64,000 bases of DNA, taken from assembly GCA_963697355.1 (NCBI GenBank), contig CAVONV010000023.1, positions 1,302,001 through 1,366,000 of the forward strand, read 5' to 3'. Numbering within the stretch: the first letter of the stretch is position 1; every line of letters begins with the position of its first letter. A program made the position numbers and the translations under genes. The notes beneath the pieces are model-generated. The model saw nothing but the letters and a program-made list of their open reading frames with translations. It did no database searches and had not been told where the DNA came from. Source of the DNA: CAVONV01 sp963697355 (lineage in GTDB: Bacteria > Acidobacteriota > Vicinamibacteria > Marinacidobacterales > DATDRI01). Shown here piece by piece: positions 50,713 through 57,846 of this stretch.

Positions 50713-51042
50713 TCACGGATAAAACACCAAAAGTGTCGCTAGCGGCAGAAGACACAGTACCCATGTTGAAATCCAAATGGAGATCTTGGCCGCTGTTTTT
50801 CTCTCTGCCGACTTCACGACCCAGCGTGCAAGCAGACGATGCACGTAGAATGTCACTAGCAATCCGGGAATTACGACCGCCAAGAACGGGATGTACCAGC
50901 TATCGGCAAGCGTAGCATCATCTGACAACGGGACCGCGATCGCCCAGAACATGATAGCTACAAACACCGTTGCCGCAAGAAGGTTCACTAGGACAGCCGT
51001 AACTACCGCCGTTATAACTACTCTAAGGTAAGCATCGCGCAT
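50713..51042 (-). CDS. Small membrane protein of unknown function
   Basis: The 109-residue protein has about three hydrophobic segments: VVITAVVTAVLVNLLAATVF, WYIPFLAVVIPGLLVTFYV and a C-terminal IWISTWVLCLLPLATLLVFY, separated by a basic loop (RWVVKSAERKTAAK). The ATG at 51042 is preferred; an earlier in-frame start at 51108 would add a charged tail. No family is recognised. Confidence 0.65.
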   Translation of the reverse strand: MRDAYLRVVITAVVTAVLVNLLAATVFVAIMFWAIAVPLSDDATLADSWYIPFLAVVIPGLLVTFYVHRLLARWVVKSAERKTAAKISIWISTWVLCLLPLATLLVFYP

Positions 51043-51221
51043 GAATATCTGCCTTTTCTTGCTGTCAACGGGAGTGTTCAGGGGCTTCCGGCGCCCTTCT
51101 TCTGGCAAAAAAGAAGCGCAAGATCACCAGCGATCGTGGGTCCTGTGGCTACTCCCGCGTTACCTGCTCGACGCGGTCGTGATATCGCCGACCTCGCATA
51201 GCCGACACAACAGTTGATTGG

Positions 51222-51965
51222 CTATCGAGGAAACAACGCGAACAGCCCCAGGTCTTCTACTTCCTGGGCGGAGGCAAACGCCTTCGTTGGGGGATGTCCC
51301 ATATCTGGTATTCGACGCCCACCACGGCCTGTCTTGTGTGTCAGTAGGGCCAGTTCTCTTGGCCCACCGATGACACCCACATCAAGATCGCTTCGCTTCC
51401 CGAACGGTTTTCCTGTCCGGTACTGCACTCCGAGTTGGCGGCTTCCAAACACCACCACGGGGACTCCGGTTTCCCCAGCCGGTACGACTTGCCCTTGTTG
51501 AGAGCAGGAGTCTCTCTTCCGAGCAATCAGATTCAAGGTCTGCGAACTAGAGTCTACTTCACTTGCGATGGAAGCTACAGAGTCAAAAAATGCGAGAGGT
51601 AACCACGTTCCCACAAACTCGTTCAAGCTCTCGAGGTTTGCACGTGTTTGTCCGTTGGCCGCGACCATGATGCCCACGCCATCCAATAGAGCAGGCAGAA
51701 TCCAAAGATACGCACCCAAACAGTCGCCAAAACCGTAGTGGAGGTCTTTCATGTCGTAGGCGAGTACATCGACATTGGCTGAAGCGAGATCAATTCGTTC
51801 AGAGATGGTTGCGAAACACTGTCGCAACACGTCGTTCCCTTCGGAACCCGGCGGAACCATCCCCGATATCCGTACGACTGGGATTGTTTGATCCCCAGCT
51901 GGCAGAGTCGTGATCTCTATTTCCAATTGCGGGTATTCTCTCTTCTTCTTTTTTCGGAATAGCAC
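51222..51965 (-). CDS. STAS-like domain fused to a nucleotidyltransferase-like segment
   Basis: The 247-residue protein begins with a basic stretch. A segment resembling a STAS-type alpha/beta domain follows (VVRISGMVPPGSEGND, VDVLAYDMKDLHYGFGDCLG, GIMVAANGQ), then, after about residue 140, a DNA polymerase-beta-like nucleotidyltransferase motif: VVVFGSRQLGVQYRTG and SDLDVGVIGG (GSR followed by DLD). The C-terminal part HPPTKAFASAQEVEDLG resembles ends of nucleotidyltransferase-type effector domains I have seen in polymorphic toxins. The join could be a natural fusion or a recombinant chimera. The function is unknown. Confidence 0.6.
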   Translation of the reverse strand: MLFRKKKKREYPQLEIEITTLPAGDQTIPVVRISGMVPPGSEGNDVLRQCFATISERIDLASANVDVLAYDMKDLHYGFGDCLGAYLWILPALLDGVGIMVAANGQTRANLESLNEFVGTWLPLAFFDSVASIASEVDSSSQTLNLIARKRDSCSQQGQVVPAGETGVPVVVFGSRQLGVQYRTGKPFGKRSDLDVGVIGGPRELALLTHKTGRGGRRIPDMGHPPTKAFASAQEVEDLGLFALFPR

Positions 51966-52046
51966 CTACCTCACCTCACTCGTTACGTCCTATTCATCAG
52001 AAGTACGTCCCTTCGGCGCTGCAGAGGCGGCATGCACGTCGTTTCT

Positions 52047-52122
52047 ATCGAGTCGAAGTGCTATTCTTCTATTGGCGGTCGTACCCCGGCTTCCATCGAG
52101 TTGAAGAGTTATTCTTCCATTG
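52047..52122. repeat. 28-bp direct repeat with 48-bp period
   Basis: ATCGAGTCGAAGTGCTATTC... at 52047 recurs, with a few changes, as ATCGAGTTGAAGAGTTATTC... at 52095. The second copy covers the 3' end and stop of the DUF4440 gene, so the first copy is a duplicated gene end. Confidence 0.55.
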
Positions 52123-52570
52123 TTCGACTGAAGTTCGTCGCCAGCAACCAGTTGCCGCCTTTTTTCAGCCACACTCCGGCCCACAAGAACTTCGCAGGAG
52201 GCACGGTCTCTCCGTCCTCATCAACGATGCCACTGTTTGAATATCTGCCCTTGTATATCGCCACTTCTGGGGTCACGAATACAATTCCAATTTCATCTAA
52301 CAACTCAAATTGGGCATTCTTCCACGGCCCGGCAAGCAAATCTTCATTGTCTTTTTCGCTTGCTGCTTTACCTTTGATAGTGCCCATCCAGTTTTCATAA
52401 TTCTCATGCACCACCGATATAACAGCTTTACCGTCGTGTGCGTTCCAGGCGGCGAGCAATTTCTCCGTGACCTTCCGAACCGCAGCCTCATCATCCGCCT
52501 GGTCTGCCACAGCTGGCGACGTCCCGATGAGCAGGCATACTCCGACTGTGAGAATCAATAGATACTTCAT
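52109..52570 (-). CDS. Exported DUF4440-like protein
   Basis: The 153-residue protein has a signal peptide (MKYLLILTVGVCLLIGTSPA; cleavage near AVADQ) and an NTF2-like DUF4440 domain (VRKVTEKLLAAWNAHDGKAV, VAIYKGRYSN, FLWAGVWLKKGGNWLLATN). Unlike its relatives it has no lipobox. Its 5' flank (AGGGAGAGGATCTCATGAAG) is related to those of the genes starting at 48364 and 53738. Confidence 0.82.
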   Translation of the reverse strand: MKYLLILTVGVCLLIGTSPAVADQADDEAAVRKVTEKLLAAWNAHDGKAVISVVHENYENWMGTIKGKAASEKDNEDLLAGPWKNAQFELLDEIGIVFVTPEVAIYKGRYSNSGIVDEDGETVPPAKFLWAGVWLKKGGNWLLATNFSRTMEE

Positions 52571-52648
52571 GAGATCCTCTCCCTTCTGCTGGCCTCCACT
52601 AGAAATCGTAACTGGACTACTGACTCGTTTTGTTCTCAGCTAGTTGTA

Positions 52649-53182
52649 TCAGTGACCTTCTTTGGTCCCCTTTGCCTCCATCATGGTGGTCCACGGCCCA
52701 CCGTCGACCGAGTATTCGGCCTTGGTCGTTTGCGAGGTCGGGGACGGCATCTTGAGGGTGAAGCGGCCCTTCATCGCTTTGCCATCAACGTTGGCATCCC
52801 AATGCCACGTCCAAGTATCGCCATCCACAGTGCCTTCGGCGCCGCCCGGTGGAGACATATTCTCCACACCGTAGTACGTGTAAACACTTTTGCTCGAGTC
52901 GAAGGAAAGGATGCCCATGCTCTTGGTCGGTCCCGTTGGTCCTTGTCCTTCTGACCGGCAGATGAGGGCGAAGCCTCCTTCAAACCACTCGCACGTGTCT
53001 TTGCTGGTGAACTTGCCACCCGGGCCCATCGGCCCCGGTTTCATTTCGCCTTCCCATGTCCATTTTCCGGCTTGCGGGTCTAGCTTCTTGAGCTCCGGTG
53101 CTGGCTTGGGCGTTTCTTGTGCCACCATTGCTGTGGAAAGGATAAGGCACGCTCCGACCACGAGAATCACTAGATACTTCAT
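52649..53182 (-). CDS. Exported DUF1579-like protein
   Basis: The 177-residue protein has a leader MKYLVILVVGACLILSTAMV and a DUF1579-type beta-barrel domain: LDPQAGKWTWEGEMKPG, TCEWFEGGFALICRSEG, DSSKSVYTYYGVEN, then DGDTWTWHWD. Function of the family is unknown to me. It shares the MKYLVIL leader with the neighbouring DUF4440 proteins although the mature domain is unrelated. AGGAGGG lies about 9 bases before the ATG. Confidence 0.82.
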   Translation of the reverse strand: MKYLVILVVGACLILSTAMVAQETPKPAPELKKLDPQAGKWTWEGEMKPGPMGPGGKFTSKDTCEWFEGGFALICRSEGQGPTGPTKSMGILSFDSSKSVYTYYGVENMSPPGGAEGTVDGDTWTWHWDANVDGKAMKGRFTLKMPSPTSQTTKAEYSVDGGPWTTMMEAKGTKEGH

Positions 53183-53213
53183 GATTTCTACCCTCCTTTG
53201 AATATCCTTGTCT

Positions 53214-53738
53214 CTAACTGGCAGGTACTCCCGGTGGTGGATTGTCGCTGTTCCATATGTTGCGTGAGAACTTCCAAGAGCCGTCGGGCTGCCTTTTCAG
53301 GACTTTGAGCCACTTGCCATTGTTCTCGATTGGCTCGCCGTCGTCTTTGGGGGTCAGTGTCACCGTGTAATTACTCCAGATGACTGCCAAGTCGCCGGCT
53401 ACTTCAACCTCTACGATCTCATCGGCGAAGTTCATGGTGAATAGATCGAAGTCGGACTGAACGAATGATCGGATGGCCTCCCTGCCAATGACCGCGGGGC
53501 GGTTTGGAGGAAGATCAACTGCATCGTCTATCACGAGGGCCACGGCAGCTGATGCGTCGCCAGCATTAAAGGCGTTAATCAAATCGACGTTAACTCTCTT
53601 GACCGCTTCCACATCAGCTTCTGTACTCGGCGTTTCTTCAGTGACAGGCTCAGCTTCCTGCACCGGTTCTGAAGCACATGCAGGCAGCAACATGAATGAA
53701 AGACAGACTACTCCTGAGAGAATGATTAGATACTTCAT
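53214..53738 (-). CDS. DUF4440/SnoaL-like lipoprotein
   Basis: The 174-residue protein has a lipoprotein signal (MKYLIILSGVVCLSFMLLPAC; lipobox LPAC), an acidic linker and an NTF2-like domain (VNVDLINAFNAGDASAAVAL, AVIWSNYTVTLTPKD, WLKVLKRQPDGSWKFSRNIW). It starts 31 bases upstream (minus strand) of the DUF1579 gene's leader region, so the genes may be transcribed together. The leader and 5' flank are nearly identical to those at 48364. Confidence 0.87.
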   Translation of the reverse strand: MKYLIILSGVVCLSFMLLPACASEPVQEAEPVTEETPSTEADVEAVKRVNVDLINAFNAGDASAAVALVIDDAVDLPPNRPAVIGREAIRSFVQSDFDLFTMNFADEIVEVEVAGDLAVIWSNYTVTLTPKDDGEPIENNGKWLKVLKRQPDGSWKFSRNIWNSDNPPPGVPAS

Positions 53739-53769
53739 GTGAGACCCTCTCCCTTTATTGCTGACCTGG

Positions 53770-54198
53770 CTAAAAGGATTCTGGGATGGTATTTCTTTGG
53801 TGAGTGGCCGCTATTCTACTCTTAGAGAATAGCTTTTTCAATTGGTGAAGTCGCACTAGTCGTCCTTCCATTTGTCTATGGCAATTGGGAAGGAAATGTT
53901 TCATCTGGAACGAATAGAAGACAAATTTGGCGGGAATCCTCCCAAACGCAGCAAAAATGCTAACAAAAAAGCTCTTTGACCCACCCCGCTCATGCCAGAA
54001 ACCGGTTGAAGTGGTTGCAGGTTGACCGTGGATTCCAACGAAACCGGCACCGACCTTGTCGATGTCGTATCTCTCCGACCCCATGCACAAACCGCCGGCG
54101 ATGAGAAAAGGATCGTACAAGTTCCAGTGAAACCATTTGATGGAGTTTTCGGGCAGCATGGGAGGAGCCAAGCCAAGACTCGCCTGCCAACGAGACAC
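53770..54198 (-). CDS. Hypothetical protein, weakly supported
   Basis: A 142-codon frame with no recognisable family. It could be a real small protein, a decayed fragment or an accident; the codon pattern is not clearly coding and no good ribosome-binding site is seen. The divergent start of the gene at 54301 lies about 100 bases to its right. Confidence 0.25.
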   Translation of the reverse strand: MSRWQASLGLAPPMLPENSIKWFHWNLYDPFLIAGGLCMGSERYDIDKVGAGFVGIHGQPATTSTGFWHERGGSKSFFVSIFAAFGRIPAKFVFYSFQMKHFLPNCHRQMEGRLVRLHQLKKLFSKSRIAATHQRNTIPESF

Positions 54199-54300
54199 CG
54201 GGCGATAGCTCTATGCACCGCATCTCGCAGCTTTGCGCGACTCCCTCGTTTCCCGTAACATAAACGTAATCCGCCACAACTAACACAAAAGGAGTTGGTC

Positions 54301-54767
54301 GTGAAAAGAACGACTCTCGTATGGTTTGCCATCGCATGTCTTGCGGCAGGACTTGTAGCCGCCGGATCTCAGAGTCAGGAAAAAGAAAAGAAGAAGGACA
54401 AACAGAATAAAAAAGCCGCGGTCGCCTCCGATTCGGGCGTCCAGATTGAAGTCAGTTTCAGCATTGGGGAAAAGAACACGATCCGGGAGTGGTTCTCCGA
54501 TGACGCCAATTTAAGCGGCCTTCCGCCGGGTCTTGCCAAACGTGAGGAACTCCCACCTGGTCTTCAGAAACATTTGGTCAAAAACGGGACGCTGCCCCCG
54601 GTCTTCAAAAGAAGCTCCAACCCTTACCACCGGATCTGGAGAGCCGTCTTCCCCCACCGCCGGACGGTTCGCGTCGTGTCATCCTGTCTGGAAGCGTGAT
54701 CTTGCTGGGCGAAAAGACAGTCAAGATCTTCGACATTATCGAGGATGTCTGGGATCTGACACGCTAG
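54301..54767 (+). pseudogene. CigR/RcnB-like exported protein, frameshifted
   Basis: GTG 54301 follows AAGGAG and begins a signal peptide (TLVWFAIACLAAGLVAAG), a lysine-rich segment, IREWFSDDANLSGLPPGLAK and REELPPGLQKHLVKNGTLPP, the LPPGLxK repeat of CigR-like small exported proteins. After CTGCCCCCGG the frame is lost, but the next frame continues exactly with GLQKKLQPLPPDLESRLPPP, DGSRRVILSGSVILLGEKTV and ends at TAG 54765-54767. One missing G beside the C-run explains it. The intact product would be 155 residues. An assembly error at the homopolymer is possible. Confidence 0.75.
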
Positions 54768-54854
54768 ACAGCCGGCAATCCTCGAGCGTTCGCCCGCCTT
54801 GTCGGGATGTTGTGCCATTTCTCGACGTCTTTGTGATCCCGGCGATGTGTCGGC

Positions 54855-55040
54855 GCCGAGCCGATCGGCTTCGCGCTCAAACCGTGCCCGACGCTCAGCA
54901 CTCTCGGCCATCTCGGGAGGTAGGACCTTCAGCGCTACCTTGCGGCTGAGCTTCGTGTCCTCGGCAATGTAGACTTCACCCATGCCGCCCGCACCTATTT
55001 TCTCGATGATGCGGTAGTGGGAGAGCATTTGGCCGATCAT
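54855..55040 (-). pseudogene. 3'-truncated Ser/Thr kinase fragment
   Basis: The ATG at 55040 begins the typical kinase N-terminus (GQMLSHYRIIEKIGAGGMGE, VALKVLPPEM, RARFEREA), about 60 residues up to the start of helix C, after which the frame becomes unrelated. It directly follows the stop of the TPR-kinase gene (55045), so it is a remnant of a further tandem kinase gene cut off at the junction with the CigR-like locus. Confidence 0.75.
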
Positions 55041-55044
55041 CGAT

Positions 55045-57396
55045 TCACTCCGGGAAGTTCATGCGGCGCAGGAGGTCTTGGAAACGGGGGTCGGAGCGCA
55101 ATGGGTCGTAGATAGGACTGAAACCGACGTACGGAAGACCGGGATCGTGCACTTCGTAGGCCTTTTCGAGCCATTCGATGGCTCTGTCGTAGTCGCCGGC
55201 GTAGAAATAATGTCGGGCGATACTGGGCATGCGGCCCCTGCCGGACTTCTCGTACCGAGCAGCCAGGAGACCTGCGATGCGCCGCTGCGCGCCCTCGTAA
55301 CCGGCTTCCGCCAGGCCCTGCTCGAACGCCCCAACGAGTTCGGGGTCGCCGGCGAACCAATTCCGCTGAAAGGCCAGGAGCTCGTCGCGCATTCCCTTGG
55401 AGATCAAAACGTCCTGCAGCGAGCCGGGGCCAACAGGCAGGCCGGGCTGCATGGCCAGCGCAGTGCGGGCCGCGGCGATGGCGTCGTCATAGCGCCGAGC
55501 GTTGTACAGGACCCTTGTGTACATGCCGCGGAAGAGTGCATTGAACGGGTCAAGCTCGAGGGCCCGCTCGCTGTGTGGAATAGCCTCGTCGACGCGTCCC
55601 ATGATTGCCAGGAAGTGGGCAAAGTACGCGTGGGTGTTGGCGCGGTTGGGATCGAGCTCGAGGGCGCGCCGCCACTCCGGCTCGGCGCCGGCCCAGTCCC
55701 AGTCGGTCCACGTCCTGACCGCGGCCAGAGCATGGTGCGCTATCGCAGAGCTGTCATCCAGTGCAATGGCTTGTAGAGCCAACGCCTTCGCCTTCGGTCC
55801 CGCCTCATGAGGAGCCGTGAGGCCCATTTGCTGGCGGGCAGCCCAAACCGTCGCGAGACCCGCGTAGGCCGGGGCGTAGGTAGGGTCCTTCTCGAGTGCC
55901 AGCTCGAAATAGCTCTCGGCGGTGTCGAGATCCTCCCGCGTCAACTTGTCCCAGTGGACGGAGCCCTTGAGGTAAGCGTCGTGGGCTTCCGGATTGACCG
56001 GGCGCGCACGGGCCAAGCGTGCCTCTTCCTCCGGCGTCACCGTAATCCGAATCTCACGGGCAATGGCTTGAGCCACCTCGCTCTGCAGCGCGAGGATGTC
56101 CCGCAAGTCACGTTCGTAACTCTCAGCCCAAAGATGGCGTTCAGGATTCGCTTGAACAAGCTGTGTTGTGATTCGGACCCTATCGCCTGAACGTCGTACC
56201 GAACCCTCCACGAGCGCATCCACGTTCAGAGCCTGCGCGATTTCAGGAAGTGGTGTGTCCGTGTCCTTAAATTGCATAACAGATTGGCGGGAGATAACTC
56301 GAAGGGCTGCGATTTTGGCCAGTTCAGCAATTAACTCCTCCGTCATCCCATCAGAGAAATACTCTTGCTCCGGGTCACCTGACAAGTTCTCTAGCGGAAG
56401 CACCGCAATGGAATCGATGCGAGGACCTGGCTCTCCTACCAACCTGTCCCGTAGACCTCCGACGTTCAGCAGAAACACGAAGGCAACTACGGCAGCAACA
56501 CAGGCCGCCGCCCATAGCCACCGAGCCGCACGGACGCGCTTCTGTTTCGTAAATAAACCTGATACTGGCGCGCTCAGCCTCTCTAAATCCACCCGCATCT
56601 CACGGGCCGACTGGTAACGGTGCTCTGGCTCTTTGTCCAGGGCCTTAATAATGATGCTCTCCAGTCCTGGCAAGACCTTCCGATTGCGGGTGCTTGGCGG
56701 TTCTGGTGGCTTGTGGATGATTGCGTCGGCTAACGCCGTCGAGAGCTTATGTTCGAAGGGCCGACGACCGGTTGCCATCTCATACAGCACGACGCCGAAG
56801 GAAAAAAGGTCACTCCGGTGGTCAGCTTTTTCTCCTCGTAACTCCTCCGGCGACATGTAAGGAAGGGTTCCCGCTACTGCATGCTCTTGCGTCAAGGCTT
56901 CGGTGGTGGCTTCATCACTGACTGGACGCAGCATTTTGGCCAGACCAAAATCAAGCACCTTCACTCGACCTTTGGGTGTGACGGCGACGTTTCCAGGTTT
57001 CAAATCCCTATGGACGATCCCGCTTTCATGCGCTTCTTCTAATGCGTCAGCGATCTGTGCTCCCAGTTCGGAGATTTCCTTCTCCGGCAAGGGACCTGTC
57101 TTCACCTTCTCCGCTAAGGACGCCCCCTTGACCAGTTCCATGACGATGAAGTCCACGCCCTCCTGGGTATCGAAGTCATGAACGGTCGCTATGTTTGGAT
57201 GGTTGAGCTTGGAAAGAGCTTGCGCTTCTTTGCGGATTCTTTTTCGGGCGTGCTCGTCGGCCAGGGTGCCGGAGGGTAGCACTTTGATCGCTACGTCTCG
57301 ATCCAGCCGCTCGTCGTGCGCCTTGTAAACCTCACCCATCCCGCCAGCACCAACCTTCTCCACGATGCGGTAGTGGGAAAGCGTTTGACCGATCAT
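55045..57396 (-). CDS. Transmembrane Ser/Thr protein kinase with TPR tail
   Basis: The 783-residue protein has a Hanks-type kinase domain (1-270): GAGGMGEVY loop, ATP lysine K38, catalytic D131 in HRDLKPGN, DFG at 149, and GTLPYMSPEE. A membrane helix (about 290-311) follows, then a region of the CadC/adenylate-cyclase-associated type (IAVLPLENLSGDPEQEYFSD, VISRQSVMQFKDT) and TPR repeats. This architecture is frequent in Acidobacteriota, linking an external or assembly signal to phosphorylation. The ATG at 57396 starts the conserved IGQTLSHYR. The TPR part is very similar to that of the broken kinase at 57847-60338. Confidence 0.93.
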   Translation of the reverse strand: MIGQTLSHYRIVEKVGAGGMGEVYKAHDERLDRDVAIKVLPSGTLADEHARKRIRKEAQALSKLNHPNIATVHDFDTQEGVDFIVMELVKGASLAEKVKTGPLPEKEISELGAQIADALEEAHESGIVHRDLKPGNVAVTPKGRVKVLDFGLAKMLRPVSDEATTEALTQEHAVAGTLPYMSPEELRGEKADHRSDLFSFGVVLYEMATGRRPFEHKLSTALADAIIHKPPEPPSTRNRKVLPGLESIIIKALDKEPEHRYQSAREMRVDLERLSAPVSGLFTKQKRVRAARWLWAAACVAAVVAFVFLLNVGGLRDRLVGEPGPRIDSIAVLPLENLSGDPEQEYFSDGMTEELIAELAKIAALRVISRQSVMQFKDTDTPLPEIAQALNVDALVEGSVRRSGDRVRITTQLVQANPERHLWAESYERDLRDILALQSEVAQAIAREIRITVTPEEEARLARARPVNPEAHDAYLKGSVHWDKLTREDLDTAESYFELALEKDPTYAPAYAGLATVWAARQQMGLTAPHEAGPKAKALALQAIALDDSSAIAHHALAAVRTWTDWDWAGAEPEWRRALELDPNRANTHAYFAHFLAIMGRVDEAIPHSERALELDPFNALFRGMYTRVLYNARRYDDAIAAARTALAMQPGLPVGPGSLQDVLISKGMRDELLAFQRNWFAGDPELVGAFEQGLAEAGYEGAQRRIAGLLAARYEKSGRGRMPSIARHYFYAGDYDRAIEWLEKAYEVHDPGLPYVGFSPIYDPLRSDPRFQDLLRRMNFPE

Positions 57397-57443
57397 GTTT
57401 CTAACGATCCCAGAAAGAGCAGATGTCCCGTGATTTCATACCC

Positions 57444-57761
57444 TTATTTCTTTCCATACAGAGCTTGCCACACAGGTCTATCGTAAAGTACCTCTCCGCC
57501 CGTCCGTGACAGGTCCTTCATGAGTTTTCCGAAGACAGCCGCGAGTCCCTTGTCTGCTAACGTTCTGTCTATTGTTGCCAAATCGTCTATGTCGATGATG
57601 AAGTTTACCTCCCCGGTGATGCTGTTATAGGCTGTGGCCGAGCGCACGCCCTCGACATTGGTTACCGCCGGGATAAGCTCTTCGTCGATAAGCCGGTTGA
57701 TCGCTCCCAGGTGTTCGGGGCCCACATGCTCCTTTAAACGGTTGCGTGTGATGTATAACAT
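57444..57761 (-). CDS. Dimeric alpha/beta barrel-like small protein
   Basis: The 105-residue protein (LYITRNRLKEHVGPEHLGAI, GVRSATAYNSITGEVNFIID, LDRTLADKG-type helix) resembles the ferredoxin-like NIPSNAP/Dabb superfamily, but no catalytic residue can be seen. It lies between two kinase genes with about 50 and 85 bases of spacing. Its role is unknown. Confidence 0.65.
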   Translation of the reverse strand: MLYITRNRLKEHVGPEHLGAINRLIDEELIPAVTNVEGVRSATAYNSITGEVNFIIDIDDLATIDRTLADKGLAAVFGKLMKDLSRTGGEVLYDRPVWQALYGKK

Positions 57762-57846
57762 GTATCACTCCTTTTCTTGTCTTGTAAGGGACATCTGCTC
57801 AAAAACCTTATGTCAGTTTCATAGATAGTCCGAGTCTGTCATCGTC

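Noticed and set aside
39800..53800. Complete mobile integron
   Set aside because: No tyrosine recombinase (IntI) gene is present in the window and gene orientation is mixed; only attC-like fragments were reported.
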